From: Xiphydria camelus
Taxonomy: Eukaryota > Arthropoda > Insecta > Hymenoptera > Xiphydriidae
Assembly: GCA_963678675.1 (NCBI GenBank)
Contig: OY783197.1
Location: 14,295,813 to 14,359,812, forward strand
Direction of reading: 5' to 3'
Length of the DNA stretch: 64,000 nucleotides
Part shown: in pieces, positions 1 to 11,841 of the stretch
How the letters are laid out: each line of letters opens with the position of its first letter
Position numbering within the stretch: the first letter of the stretch is position 1
Notes under the pieces: model-generated
The model's database searches: none
Told to the model about the DNA's origin: nothing
What the model saw: only the letters and a program-made list of their open reading frames with translations
Program-made: the position numbers and the translations under genes

Positions 1-60
1 ATGACTGACCTATCGAATCGGAATGCTAATCGCGGGTCTTACTCGCGGAGGCTAGATGAT

Positions 61-167
61 AGTCGACGGATTTTACTCGATTGCAGACACGAGTTTTACT
101 CAAAAGAAAGTCGACGGGTTTTACTCGATCACAGCTACGGGCTTTACTCGAAAAAAAAGTCGACGGC
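61..167. repeat. Degenerate 48-49 bp tandem repeat
   Basis: The motif agtcgacgg followed by a ttttactcga-like stretch recurs at 61, 109 and 158, giving two full units of 48-49 bp and a partial third. A weaker related unit lies upstream from about 35. The open frame through it on the plus strand follows from the repeat and has no recognisable protein content. Confidence 0.6.
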
Positions 168-224
168 ATTAGAAGCAAATAAATATTACAAGAATAACTT
201 AACCGCATTAGATCCTGAAATCTA

Positions 225-1800
225 GCCAAGTCCTTCTGACAAAGGTCTCGATCCGTGAAACTGGCGCAAGTTCATAGACGGAAAAGTGTACCGAACCGCA
301 GGTCACGTATAAAGCCGTAACACCCAGGAAAGTATCGGACGTGATACTTCCCGTTAAAAGGAAAGGGTAGAGGAGATTCGTCATCCTCCCGGCTATGCAT
401 CCAGGATTCATATTTGATTCCACCTAACTTTATTCATTGTTACTGGTTAAGGAATTGCCAAAGAAAACTGGTTACATCGTGAATTTATCTTACCAGATAT
501 TTCAAGGTTGGTAATGATTCTTTTTGGTTACGAATCTGAATGTTTATCAAAATTAATTAAAGTTGGATGATAATTTTTTTTCAACCATCAACCTGATTAC
601 TTCCTGAAGCGAAAATTTGACTAATAGAACTAGAGGATCAAATTATAGGGTATGCGATTCACGCTCGCTGACTTTTTTAGATTTTATTCTGCTTTCGCGT
701 CACCACGCTAGATTTTCAGATTAGAGAAACAATTAGAAATACATATGCAAAACTGCGTAGGTTTTGGTGTTGCGATGATCATTAACCACAAGAAAATTAT
801 AAAAAATACGATCACAAAGATCAAAATACGATGAATACGAATTACTGCCAATTATGCAGTGCCAAGATAGAGTATAAATGTTGTTCCCAAACATGGAAAG
901 AACTTCAACACGTATAGAATACTTCTGGCTATTTCTCCGAAAATTTATAACAAATTTATCGGTTACATTTCGATACAAAAGTTTCACAATTGAATTGAAA
1001 AGAACAGTTTATCTCCAGTTGTACTTAGATTTTAATCCATTAAATAACCGAAATATTTTCATTCTCATACCGTACTAACATTTTACCAATTTTGAACCAA
1101 TTTTTGCGGTGTATTAAATTCGCTAGGGTCTTTATGAGTTAGGTACGTCGAAGATATGTTATAATGTGAAGTTTTTCGATATGAAATAAGAGATAAGGCG
1201 TTACTCTAGAATTTTGTATAGAGAATTAACTTTCCTACAGATTTCCGTGTAAAAAAAGATAAATACTTTCATCGTCTAGATTTTAAAAAATCTGTAGAGA
1301 ACGTTTATGGAAGATTTAATACTGTAATATCATTAAGCAGAACTATACTGTAACGATTTTAGAACGCTCCACTATCTTAGCACTTCACTTTTCAAATAAA
1401 ATTTCACATATATGTTTATAAATATATTTAATGTCAAAATTATTTTCAAAAGGAGCCAAAACCTTCTAATCAAATTAAAAGGAAGTCAGAACTCTAACTA
1501 AAGTTGTTGTATTTCATAATCGGTATTTCAACTTGAAAGGGATCATTGGACAGTAATATATTTGAGTTCTCTCATATTGAAAACTACAAGAGACATTTAT
1601 ACATACTTTTTGCAGATGTCACCTCGTGCCGGATACCGGCAACTCGAGAAAGGGGTATAGTTTTACTGGATTCATAATAGAGGGAGTAGAGAATCGTAAC
1701 CGGCCATTTTCCTTCCATTTCGTTTGGCTCAATCTGTACGAGTTATTCGATTATTGTGTTATATTCTAAAAAATCATATACAGAATACGAATGAGGAACG
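225..1800. other. No recognisable gene (AT-rich)
   Basis: I see no coding exon, RNA gene or transposon termini in this stretch. The next exon of the M1-like gene would be expected on the minus strand below 1808, but I could not find one here. Short open frames at 733-987 (minus) and 878-1078 (plus) have no family resemblance. Confidence 0.4.
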
Positions 1801-1807
1801 TACTTAC

Positions 1808-1958
1808 ATTTTCAGTTACCATTGATGCCAAAAAAGAGTTGAGAGCCTTGTTGATTGGTGCATCACTCCATCGAAACGGGGTAATATACTGTCCAATCCA
1901 TTGATAAATCAATTCATAAGCAGTATTCCAAATGAGCGTGCTACTTAGCTCGTCTTCC
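1808..1958 (-). CDS. M1 aminopeptidase-like exon, HExxH region degenerate
   Basis: This minus-strand exon runs from an acceptor (TCTGCATATAG before 1958) to a GTAAGT donor after 1808. It encodes TAYELIYQWIGQYITP...APINKALNSF, which aligns with the M1 zinc site IAHELAHQWFGNLVTP...LWLNEGFA. In active M1 enzymes the ligands are the two His of HExxH and a Glu in the downstream NEG. Here they read Y, Y and K, so no zinc ligand remains; the catalytic Glu is kept. It starts with one base that completes an AAG codon with the two-base remainder of exon 13471-13800, so the phase fits. The spacing from the GAMEN-equivalent site is about nine residues shorter than usual, so a small exon could be missing. 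The exon and its borders are clear; whether the product functions is inferred. Confidence 0.75.
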
Positions 1959-2130
1959 CTATATGCAGATGAAAATACTTTAGACATGGGCATAAAAAAT
2001 TGCTCTTGCCTTAATTCATTCTTGATATATGTAGAGATAAAACTTTGAATGTGATGTGTACAATATTCCAGAAAAAGCGGATACAGAGCACACGTGACGG
2101 TATTCTTCATAAGAAATTAAACCTCGAATA

Positions 2131-2376
2131 TATATGAATCACATATTTCAGAAACCCCGTAAGTGACATTTCTACAAATGCTGTAATTTATGCTGTAATT
2201 ACTACTAATTAATTATTTATGCTACTTATGCTGTAATTTATACGTTATCATAATTTCTAAAAACACACGGAGAGAAATTTTTATTCAAAATTACAGTAAA
2301 ATTTCACGTAATTATGGGATATAATGTCAACGACCAAATGTCACTTACGGGGTTTCTGAAATATGTGATTCATATA
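2131..2376. mobile_element. Foldback MITE, 41-bp inverted arms
   Basis: Positions 2131-2171 and 2336-2376 are near-perfect inverted copies beginning TATATGAATCACATA and containing ACCCCGTAAGTGACATTT. The interior is AT-rich and non-coding. It lies in an intron of the M1-like gene. TA-rich flanks prevent a definite target-site call. Confidence 0.75.
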
Positions 2377-2850
2377 TATATATATATGCAATTTAATTTA
2401 TATTACGATCTATCGATTTTATGTTGGAGCAGAAAGTAATTGTATTATATAATTGCAATATAGTACTAGTGGAAAGCGTTATGAATAAATGATAGTAACA
2501 TTCGACTGATCAGTTATCGATTAAATTTAATCATTAATTATTTACCTTAGTTAAGAAAAGGGAAGACTGGAGCTATATATATATATATATAGCTGTGTTA
2601 TACTTGATTTTAATAATAAAACTACAGGTACTAGCATTTTACGACTTTAGAACAACCTTCGAAGCTTCAATCGTGTGTTTTAAACGGTGAGAAAGTTATA
2701 CGCAGGAAAGTATTTTATACAGAGTATATACTATAAAGAACTTGAATTTTCATGACAAATTAGACAATAAATGGGAAGGACAAGTTTGTTCGCTGTCAGC
2801 ATATTTTGCATATGAGCGAGAAATATCTGAGTAATCAAGTTCCATATTAC
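2377..2850. other. AT-rich intronic sequence with short (AT)n runs
   Basis: A short (TA)n run lies at about 2571-2592. No gene or element termini recognised. Confidence 0.4.
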
Positions 2851-2853
2851 TAA

Positions 2854-3839
2854 CACAGCTCCACAACAAAAATCGAAAAAATGCTTCCTCTGACCAGATC
2901 AGTATATCTTTATATTTTTGGGGTCGCTGAATCCGAATCTGGTGTCCGTTTGTCTCCATCACGTCACGTTCAAGGTCATTTCAAGGTCAAATTCTGGAAA
3001 AATAGTCAAATCGATTCAAATTATTATTACTATATATTTCTGAGGTCGATAAATCTCATTTTTTTTAATCTCAAAAAACCATCAATAGATTATGATTTTC
3101 AAAAAGTTAATGGACTTAAACTAAATTCGCTATAGGAGTTTTTTTGGGTCGCTGATCACGAATCTGAAATCGGATTTCAAAAATTCCAGATGGCGGATTC
3201 AATATGGCGGACGAGATTTTTGAAAATCGACGGATTCATGCCGAATTTGGTATAAGGGGGTTTTTTGGGTCGCTGATCATGAACCTGAAGTCAGATTTTA
3301 AAAATTCAAGATGGCGGATCCAATATGAAGGACGAGATTTTCGAAAATTTTGAATTTTTGTAAATATAACTTCATATTCGTCATCAGCCATCGAAAAGAA
3401 AACCCTATACCAAATTTCGCATGAATCCGTCGATTTTCGAAAATATCGTCTTCCATATTGGATCCGTCCTCTTGAATTTTTTAAATCTGACTTCAGATTC
3501 ATGATCAGCGACCCAAAGAACCCCTTTATATCAAATTCGGAATGAATCCGTCGATTTTCAAAAATCTCGTCCGCCATATTGGATCCGCCATCTTGAATTT
3601 TTGAAATCCGATTACAGATTCGTGATCAGCAACCCAAAAAAACCCCTATAGCGAATATGGTTTAAGTCCATTAACTTTTTGAAAATCATGATCTATTGAT
3701 GGTTTTTTCAGATTAAACAAAAATGTGACGTGATGGAGACAAACGGACACCGGATTCGGATTCAGCGACCTCAAAAACATAAAGATATACTGGTCTGGTC
3801 AGAGGAAGCATTTTTTCGATTTTTTTTTGTGTAGCTGTG
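2854..3839. mobile_element. Foldback element, CACAG ends, TAA target duplication
   Basis: The element is 986 bp. It begins CACAGCT and ends AGCTGTG, flanked on both sides by TAA (2851-2853 and 3840-3842). The arms are long: the sequence through TGCTTCCTCTGACCAGA and TCCATCACGTCAC on the left is repeated inverted on the right. The interior has further inverted copies of a motif containing GATGGCGGATCCAATATGG and CGCTGATCACGAATCTG. A three-base TWA target is typical of PIF/Harbinger elements, so that class is inferred. It has no open frame of its own. Elements at 28130 and 31528 share the terminus and target pattern. Confidence 0.8.
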
Positions 3840-3959
3840 TAATAGACGGCGTCTCCGATGATGATCAGTCGTCCCTCGATCAAGAAGCACCATGAACAAA
3901 TAATGCTTAAAGGCTTAACTGTCAAATTATTCTTCCCGTTAGATGATCTGGTTGATGTT

Positions 3960-4239
3960 TCTACTTTCAATAGGCTCTGAAAATCACTTTAGTTTTATCT
4001 ATTCGGACCTACAACCTACCTATTAGAATTGGGTTGTATCACATATTTTGTTTACATCATAAATGGATTGAGCACGTAAAAAAAGTTAGGACGTGTTTTT
4101 TATTTTTTTTTCTGACGCGAAATTAAGTCGTGAAAAATTAATAAAGTTTGCGCTAAACTCCGCCCACTTAAAACAGCCGGTTGAGCGGCACGCCGCACCG
4201 TGATGTCACTAGCCATATAACGGTTCGCCTGCGCCTAGT
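3960..4239. other. No recognisable feature
   Basis: No gene, repeat or element end recognised. Confidence 0.3.
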
Positions 4240-4724
4240 ACAGTAGACGGGCCGAGAGAATCAACTTTGTTGTCCACTTTTCTTTACAAGTGTCCGAGTT
4301 TTTGTTTCTGATGATTTCAATATTTCATTGCCTTTAAAACAAAACAAAAATCATCGAAAAATATCAATTTTTAGTGAAGTTAGAGGCATTTGATTACAAG
4401 AGCGCGCGGGCGCTACGGCGCGTATTTATGTACAAAATGCAATATCTCGAGAACTATTCATCGTAACAAAATGAAATAAAAACCATTCGTTTCGTCTTGA
4501 AATTCTCTACATTTTTTCCGGAGCATGTCTCGATAACTTCTCAATAGTTTTCGAGATATTTAAAGAAAAAGCCGTACAAAAAATACATTTTAATTAAAAA
4601 TTAAAAAGCAAACTTTGGCTTTATGTCACACACATTTGTTTTATATATTTTTCCGAGTATTTAAAAAAAATAAAAATTAAAATCGTACACTTCTCAGCCT
4701 CACATTTCTCAGCCCGTCTACTGT
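4240..4724. mobile_element. Possible non-autonomous element with short inverted repeats
   Basis: ACAGTAGACGGGCCGAGA at the left is matched by an inverted copy (TCTCAGCCCGTCTACTGT) at the right, with about one mismatch in 18. The interior is AT-rich and non-coding. I could not find a target-site duplication. Confidence 0.45.
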
Positions 4725-5295
4725 CGGTCGACACCGGGTCGATCTGCAGTTTTGCGGCCGGCCACTAACACGCTTAACGTTGCCTGTGGCCGTTCGGCCT
4801 GTCAGTTTTAACCGCCGATTTCTATTCTGCGTTTACTAACGACGACGACGATTAAAACCGACGGATCGACCCCAGGTAGAAATCGTACCCCAAATTAAGC
4901 TTGTTACAAGGTTGGCTGGCAAAGGTAGAACCTTGCGGCAAGGTTGCAAAACAAGGCTGATGCAAGGCACATCCGTTACGCGTTTCAATGTTGTGACAGT
5001 ATGCTATGCAAGCTTGTTTCAAGGTAGACTATGGCGCTTGGGACAAGGTTGCGTTGTCGGTAATGAGTCGGTAATGAAGAACATTTGAGATTAGAATTAA
5101 ATTTTTATATTTTATTGATAATTAAAATTGGGTTACAATATATAGCGATAGCATTACAAATTTAGAAAAATAATGTATAATACTGAGGCAAGTAAAATTT
5201 TATTATTCCTACTTTACTATCACTAGGTTTACGAAACCCCGTCAATTTGACGGGTGACTTATTCAATTTCGATTGTTTAATAATATATGAGATTA

Positions 5296-5495
5296 ATTTA
5301 ACTTAACTTTTATTAGGTAATAATCAGGCCAAAAAATAACAAAAATCACTGCTCGTCTGACGTTTAGGTTCCTCTTCGAACGAATCCTTCATTTCGTCTC
5401 CGAAGAGGGTTCGGAGAGGAATCGAAGCGTCAGACGTGTAGTGATTTTTGTTGCTTTTTTGGTCTGATTATTACCTAATAAAAGTTAAGTTAAAT
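5296..5495. mobile_element. Foldback MITE, about 50-bp arms
   Basis: ATTTAACTTAACTTTTATTAG...AATAATCAGGCC on the left is inverted on the right (GGTCTGATTATTACC...AAGTTAAGTTAAAT). A shorter inner inverted pair surrounds GTCTGACG. Non-coding and nested in the 4871-6926 element. Confidence 0.75.
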
Positions 5496-5867
5496 ATATA
5501 TATTAAACTACAGGCAACAGAAATAATATTATCTTAAGAATTTATGAGATTTTAGACTAAATTGATGGAATACTTTTCTGTACATTACATTTCGCTGTAC
5601 AAGAAAGGTATACTAGCGTGGACTAAAATTTTATAGATATTGAGAGTTATCCGCCAAAATTACCGAAGAGTCTTCGGGAGATGTGGAGTCAAATCTTCAG
5701 TAACGACTGGATTGCTCTGCATAGTTCTATGACGTAGCCTGAGGGGCACCAGGTCTCATGCCCCTTCCTCTGATCTGAAATACGAATTCGATATAATACT
5801 CCTTATAAGGAATACGAATTCGATATAATACTGCCTACTATTAATCTCAGTGACGTTACTTACTCGA

Positions 5868-6190
5868 TAGCTGAGCTGCCGCACTGACCAATGCCTGCGG
5901 TCTCCTTTCCATGTTACTTCGCCTCCGAGTCGATGGAATATCTGGTCTTCCTGTACCTCGCGTACCTCCTCCGGGCAATTTTTCCATCCTGGCTGCATCG
6001 ATAACGCTAGATCTGCAACTGTATGAAAGACAAGCATATGAGATAATAAAGGATCTTATTCATCTATCTGCTTTTTGCAAATAATTTCATGAAATTATCT
6101 ATTAATACTTACCCTTCTATGCAGGAAGCTGGATAATACTTATTTTCTGCTCGTAGGTCCTTATTCCAAAGATCTTGCCCCCGAATGTTT
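5868..6190 (-). pseudogene. Exon-like remnants of an unrecognised protein inside the 4871-6926 element
   Basis: Two minus-strand stretches look coding. One (about 6285-6110) carries a single in-frame TAA and reads through DLWNKDLRAENKYYPASC to a GTAAGT donor. The next (about 6022-5868) follows a TTTCATACAG acceptor, reads DLALSMQPGWKNCPEEV and GGEVTWKGDRRHW, and ends at a GTAAGT donor. The two sit in splice order. I do not recognise the family. Because they lie between the element's inverted repeats they are probably remains of its protein or of a captured gene fragment. Confidence 0.35.
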
Positions 6191-6563
6191 TAACCCATTC
6201 CGTGTAAACGTGGGTCATTCATGTCCACGCGATTTTTAACCATTTGCGTGATGCAGTACGCAAATTCGTTATGGTTAATATATGGTTATCTAAACAATTC
6301 GATACTGTTTGCTGCTTTAGAGTTTTTTTTCTAGAGGAATCCTTTTGAAATTTTCTGTAACGCATTTAAGAAAGTGAGGCTGGACACAAATAACCCACGT
6401 TTACACTCAACGTGCACTAAAAAAACGATTACACTCAACGTGCACTAAAGAAACGTTTGCACGTTAACATTAAACACTGACGGCTTCTTAACCAAAAAAA
6501 AACACGCGTGAACCGAACTGATCGCCACTGATGATGATTTTTATGATATCTATTCGCTAAGCG

Positions 6564-6684
6564 CAGGGCCGTGTCTAACGAGGGGCCATTTCGTGCCACG
6601 CACGAAGGCACACTAGCCATGGGGCGCCGAAACTAGAAAAGAGCGCTAAGCATGAAGACGTCTCAACATCTAGAGGCGGCCCTG
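6564..6684. mobile_element. 121-bp MITE with CAGGGCCG ends
   Basis: The ends CAGGGCCG and CGGCCCTG are inverted repeats. The direct repeat attcgctaag lies at 6552-6561 and 6685-6694, separated from the left end by two extra bases. A CAGGG terminus with a direct repeat of about 8 bp suggests the hAT superfamily. The short minus-strand frame 6435-6620 overlaps it and is not considered a gene. Confidence 0.55.
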
Positions 6685-6987
6685 ATTCGCTAAGTTGCCG
6701 GCACAACCTTGTATTCGCCTTGTTTTCACCTTGTCGCGCGAACCTGGTATCTCTCTGTTATTGCAAGCTTGAAACAGGCTAACGGTACAGGGCAATGGTC
6801 AGTTTCGGCTATGCAAGGAACAGACAGGCTTGCAGCAACCCTGTTTTAACCTTGCAGCGTAACCTTGCAAAACGTACCTTGTAACAAGGTTCAACCTTGC
6901 ACAACCTGGACAGATTTCTACCTGGGTTAGGTATACTCATTTCATCAGATCAACACGACTTAATAGACCAATTAAATTGTCATCTGT

Positions 6988-7426
6988 TCCACCTACCAGT
7001 GAAGCAGCTCGACAGCATATCTACCGGGTCTACTACCGAATACAGATTTAGCTAGGAAACAATCTACAACCCGAAGAATGGGGTTGGGATTTAAAAAACG
7101 AGATACTAGAGCCGAAAACAACACTACTGCCATCTGCCCCGGACGAACTATTAAACACAATCTTCTACAATTGTAAAAAAGGATGTGGTGCGCAGTATGG
7201 ATGTAGAAAAGGAGGACTACCATGCTCCACAGTTTGTTGTCAGTGTCACGGACAGGCATGCCTGAACCCTTCCTCAAAATTGCAAGACATTGAAGACTTC
7301 AGTGGCCATGAGCCTGAAGAGATTTTGCAATTAGATACAGCGGAAGCGTGTGATGACGAAGACAATATTTTGGTAGAACTACTTGAGGAACTTGAAGAAA
7401 ACGAGGACGAAGAAGAGGAAACATAA
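6988..7426 (+). pseudogene. C-terminal part of an arthropod transposon protein, Cys-rich domain, one stop
   Basis: Read on the plus strand, the frame begins PPTSEAARQHIYRVYYRIQ, meets a TAG where a Trp would fit, then continues with EEWGWDL, a cysteine cluster (YNCKKGCGAQYGCRKGGLPC, then CCQCHGQAC) and a very acidic tail ending at TAA 7426. This layout recalls C-terminal CXC-like regions of proteins common in arthropod mobile DNA, from memory only. Everything upstream of about 6985 is missing, so this is a 5'-truncated remnant with one nonsense mutation. Confidence 0.6.
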
Positions 7427-8309
7427 AGCACGCCGGCAATTGCGAAAGACGTGAATCGGTTACTGTTCAGAAACTTTTGTTAATATCGAAAACATCGATT
7501 AGGCTTACCGGGAATACAATGTCTAGAAAAAAACGCGCCTTACATTCTACTTCAAAAGTGGTGCGGAAAAGGATGCATTCTTTGTTATTAATTATTTATT
7601 ATAATTTCTTTTATAAATGAACAAACTTTTAACTGAAATAATAATGGGAATTCAATTTTTTAGTATAAGTACTAAGAAAAGTGCATTTATAGTCATAGCT
7701 CCGCAGTATATACAGTATTACCTATTAAAAAATGCACGCTCCCGCTTCATCACGCTATATTTCGAAAACGGTTAATCGTACAAAAAAATGTATAGAACCA
7801 AATTTGTAGAGAATGCTGTTTTACGTAAATTTTGTTATAACTTCTTAAGACTAACCGGAAGCGAGATTTTCTCAAGAAACTGATTTTCATGAACTTTGAC
7901 CTTCGATATCTTGAGACGCACAAGGATGAGCATATGTGACTTGGACTATAAAAAGGGGGAATTGTGCCAAAAATCAATTTTGGTTTTTTTGGTCAAAAGT
8001 GTAGGAAATTCAATGCTCTTTCAGATGAAACCATCGCCGAAGTCAGGAAGTTGATATTTCATCCCTAAAAAGCCTTGTAAGTGGATTAAACTTATAGTAA
8101 GTGGATTAAACTTATAAAATTTCTGGAATTTGGGACACTTGTAGAAAATTTGACGCTCTTTCACGTGAGATCATCGCCGAATACGAATTATTGAATTTTA
8201 CACCTCTAAGTCGTAGTTTAAGTGAGGAAACCTCGTACGTCAGCAAAAAATCAGTCTTTATTACAGGAAAATGAACAAACGATACTACCTACTAAGTACT
8301 TTAAACAGG

Positions 8310-10594
8310 TCAGTCATACTGTGGAGTTTTGCGAGGTCGGCCTCGTTTTTTAAATGGCGTAGGCGTTGGTTCTTCCACCAGTTTCTCTTCCTCGGTTTGC
8401 GGCAGTTCATTTTTGCGTGGTCGGCCTCGCTTCCTGGGATTGGACGCGGACGCAGGCGCGGCTGCAGGCATCGGCTTCAACTTCTCCTTCAGTTTTTGAG
8501 TCGGTGCCTTCTTCGTACGTATGCAGGCCTCAGGTGCTGTCTTCTTCTTAGGGTCAGTAGTCTCTTTCACTGTAGTAGTCGTCGTCTTTGGTCGCGGACT
8601 ACAGGGCTCTGGCGCAACCAGGTCAGCCTTTGCTGGGTCAGAGCACAGGCTACGGACCTTTTCAAAAATGTACCACTGCCTCTCAGTTAATAGCCCTTTC
8701 GGCTGAATTTGAGCGGGCCTCATTGATCTGTCGGCCATAGATAGGAGGAGAGTAGTGTGCTCTGATTCACTATCAGTGAGATAGCGGAACTGAACACCAT
8801 CCTTATTGAAAATGAAATGGTGGTATTTCGAGATACCTGGCAGGGGGGCTCTTATACAGTTTTTTGAAGAAGCTTTCCCATTCATACCAGTTCACTGTCG
8901 CTCCATCAACCGGAACATTTCGACCATCAATTATCGACTCCCGTACAGCCCTCATAACATCGAGAAAGCAATCAATGTCCATCTTACCAAATAGCATCTT
9001 AAACTTGCCAAAGTAGCGGTCTGGGCTAAACCGAGTGTGGCCCGTCATTAGGAAGTTGAGGAGAATCCTATCTTGATAACCCATCTCGATTCGCCATGAC
9101 AAGTACGCTAGCATGGTGTTGCTCTTGTTTTGTGCAGCACAGTTGTCCGCAAAGAGAACAAGAACACGTACCTCTTTCGACAAGTAGTTTTCGAAATAAT
9201 GATGGAGTAGGCTTATGACAGTGCTAGGCCCCTTACCAACGCCTACTGCTTCGTCAATAAGGTACATGTGCTGTGTGCGCGCTAATTCATTAGTTACTCC
9301 AAAAACTGAGCACTTACGCGATGATTTGAAGTACGCAGAGGCAGGCTGTTGCGGACTACTCGGATATGCAACGTTCTGCGCGAAGTCAAACGCTAGTACA
9401 GCAATTTCTGGATCTCAAAAAAGGCCATTATAAGAAAGAGTCAGAAATTTATCGAGAAGTACGAGAGCAACAGCTTACGGTACAAACCTGTTCTTACACA
9501 CCAGGCCTGATAATACGATCGCTGTGTATTGGCGTCATTCAGATGGGGTTTAAGGCATTTGTCAGTTGCAGGTGTTGTTCTTCGGTGTTCGCTTTCATGC
9601 TCCGATAGATGATTAGAGAATTACTTTTGCAAGTATCACATGAGTCGTAGGCTGGGCGCATAGTTGTAATTGCAGGGCAGTATTGTTTCCAGATTCGTCG
9701 AAACGAACGATTACCGATGGTTAATGACTTATTTTCAGGTCCAACTGCTTTCAGATATATTCGGTAGATGGAGGACTTTGTTTCGTGGGAGGGTAATTTC
9801 ATTACCTTCCAATTTTTAAAATTCGGCATTCTGCCTGGTAATGGTACCGCAAACTGTCAAGCATAATTACGGATGAATTCTACCACATGATTTATGGTGT
9901 CAGTTGACATTGCATCAGGGCGGTGCGCCTTGCCAGTAGAGCCATGGCGTCGTGGTTCAATACCGAATTCGAGGGAATGTTTCTGGAGGTTTTCAAACCG
10001 TTTCTTACCCATGTCGTGAATGAAGAGGTACATGGCCTTACAAATGTCAGCGCCAAAAAAAGAATACCGATTATGGAAGTAGTCTGCCTTCTGCGAAGTA
10101 CCACGGTACCGTCGTCGATTTTTGTAAACTGATATCATATCAGAATGCTCCCGAAACAACTCAAGATGCGCCAACACAACGAGATCTTGTTCCGCCTTCG
10201 ATAATTGCAGAAATGTGTCACGAACTTCTTGCACGATTTCCTGCGGTAGAACCTGATTGCATTTCATAGAGCGACAGGCCTGCGCATCAGGCGAAAACAT
10301 CACGGCAATTTTGCTGTACTCGATCAGGTCTGCGTGTGAGTGTTCAATTTCGACGTCATGTTTAAGCGAAGCTGCCGCGGCAGATGTCTGTGGTGTATCC
10401 CAATCTAATGCCGAAGTTGTAGGTACAGCGGCAGAAGTGCACGGACTATCTCCGTAATGGGAATCATACATTGAAAAACAATCACGCGACGTCTCTTCAT
10501 CCGTACTCAACAAATCATCATCATCATCACTATCAAGCGTTCTTGGAGCGCCATAAAACTCCTCGAGATCGTTAAATGTATTATCTGGGTCCAT
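8310..10594 (-). pseudogene. DUF7869-like putative transposase with C-terminal AT-hooks, three lesions
   Basis: The gene starts at ATG 10594 with an acidic N-terminus (SDDDDDLLSTDEE). It passes a CDTCKSN motif, then LAFDFAQNVAYP, CSVFGVTNE, YLIDEAVGVGKG and LFADNCAAQNKSNTMLAYL, the last resembling the DNC..QNK signature of DUF7869 proteins. The C-terminus has two AT-hooks (RKRGRPRK and KKRGRPRK). An intron of about 85 bp near 9415-9500 (GGT|GTAAGA to TTTTTTGAG) would join the two halves in frame. Three lesions are visible: a TGA after RNYA (near 9857), a one-base shift near a C run at about 9545, and another near a six-C run at about 8850. It may act as a DDE-type transposase, which is inferred. 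Confidence 0.65.
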
Positions 10595-10720
10595 TTCAAA
10601 CGACGCACACTTTCATCCAAATTAGAAACCGCTCAACAGAAAAATAATAACTATCATGTAAATTAGGCAAACGAAATCAGTTGTTTATAATTATTTGTAG
10701 CACGCGGCTATATGTGAAAA

Positions 10721-10770
10721 GTACGCGAGAAGACACAGTACGCGAGAAGACACAGTACGCGAGAAGACAC
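10721..10770. repeat. 17-bp tandem repeat, three copies
   Basis: GTACGCGAGAAGACACA is repeated three times with almost no divergence, upstream of the DUF7869-like gene and within the same inverted repeats. Confidence 0.9.
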
Positions 10771-11218
10771 GTCGAACGTCGTATTTAGTTCTCCTTCCAA
10801 CAGTCTAAACGCCTACCTCTTTGCTCCGTTCCTCGTCGTTTTAATCCTACGAATATCGTCGGTAACCATGGTAAACACTACAGTAAACTCGTTGAAGAGA
10901 GGGGGGAACCGACTTCGTACCGAAATACCGCAAGGCGCTAGAACGAAGCCGAGCACATCACGATAAACAACAAATAAAAGCACGTGGGGGTAGCGCTAAC
11001 TTTAAACGCGTTTTCTGAGCGAAACGTGTTTTAGCACAATTCCCCCTTTTTATAGTCCAAGTCACATATGAGACTTTTTGGTGCTTCATTAGAACATCAA
11101 AACGAAGGTCTCTGCAAAAATTTAGCTTGCTGTCTCTCATTCCGCAGAGGAAGTCTTATTTCCCTGGGCTATAATAATAAGCCGGGTACTCACCAAAAAA
11201 GCATTAGCGAACTATGAT

Positions 11219-11340
11219 CGCGCAACGTTCGCAAACGTTCGAGAACATTTTACGGGAGGTACGTATACACCAGGATCAACGCTCGCAAACGTTCGCAATC
11301 GTTCGCAAACATTCGCAAACAGTAAATGTTCGCGAGCATT
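11219..11340. repeat. Cluster of CGTTCGCAAAC motifs
   Basis: At least six variants of GTTCGCAAAC occur in 120 bp, spaced irregularly, in a plus-strand cluster ending GTTCGCGAGCA. No protein or RNA function recognised. Confidence 0.6.
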
Positions 11341-11635
11341 TGTCGTTATTCCGTCGATTTGACTATTTTCGGTTGGCATTCAGCAAAAGTGTCCCATATT
11401 AAATAATAGCGCCTCTAAAAGTTAAGAATAGACTAGCTGTATATGCTGCATCTTTTATCGTAATGTGGAACTAATTAAAACTCTATTTAAATACTACTTA
11501 TTGATCAAATGTTTGTGGATGCGTAAGAACCCGTCTACACCGAGGTTATACCGAAAAACGGCGAACAGTCACGAACAACGAAAATCCTTTGAATATACCC
11601 GGCTATATTTGTATGTATACAGAGTGAGGCCATTT

Positions 11636-11731
11636 AACGTTACCTCCAAATATATGTTAATCGTGACATTACCGATGCACAATAACGTTACCTCCAAATG
11701 TATGTCAATAGTGACATTACCGACGTGCAAT
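11636..11731. repeat. 48-bp direct tandem duplication
   Basis: AACGTTACCTCCAAATATAT... at 11636-11683 is repeated at 11684-11731 with about seven substitutions. Non-coding. Confidence 0.85.
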
Positions 11732-11841
11732 TTGTACGCACGAATTCCCCAGTGGCGGTGATGAGTCATCACGGTCACTTAACTAAACGGTTGCCTCACT
11801 TCGGTCAGTTTGAAGGAGAGGGAGAAGGCTCTGACGTGCAC

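Larger units (their letters stand above)
4871..6926. mobile_element. 2.06 kb element with CCCAGGTAGAAAT termini and subterminal CAAGGTT motifs
   Basis: CCCAGGTAGAAAT at 4871-4883 is exactly inverted at 6914-6926. Both subterminal regions (about 4900-5050 and 6700-6905) are dense in CAAGGTT/AACCTTG and CAAGGCT-like heptamers in both orientations, as expected of transposase-binding sites. The interior holds a foldback MITE, an exon-like minus-strand stretch and a 121-bp MITE. No target duplication found and no superfamily assigned. Confidence 0.6.
7931..11071. mobile_element. 3.1 kb DNA transposon candidate carrying the DUF7869-like gene
   Basis: A 36-bp sequence at 7931-7966 (CATATGTGACTTGGACTATA...GGGGGAATTGTG) is inverted without mismatch at 11036-11071. 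It brackets the DUF7869-like gene. These may be terminal or subterminal, because weaker similarity (ACCTTCG) continues outside on both sides. No target duplication identified. Confidence 0.55.

Noticed and set aside
9366..9608. Plus-strand 80-residue frame inside the DUF7869-like gene, suggestive of an inverted coding segment (HYKKESEIYREVREQQ)
   Set aside because: A minus-strand reading with a one-base shift and an 85-bp intron gives a better continuation (QRSYYQAWYPEIAVLAFDF), so the plus frame is a shadow.
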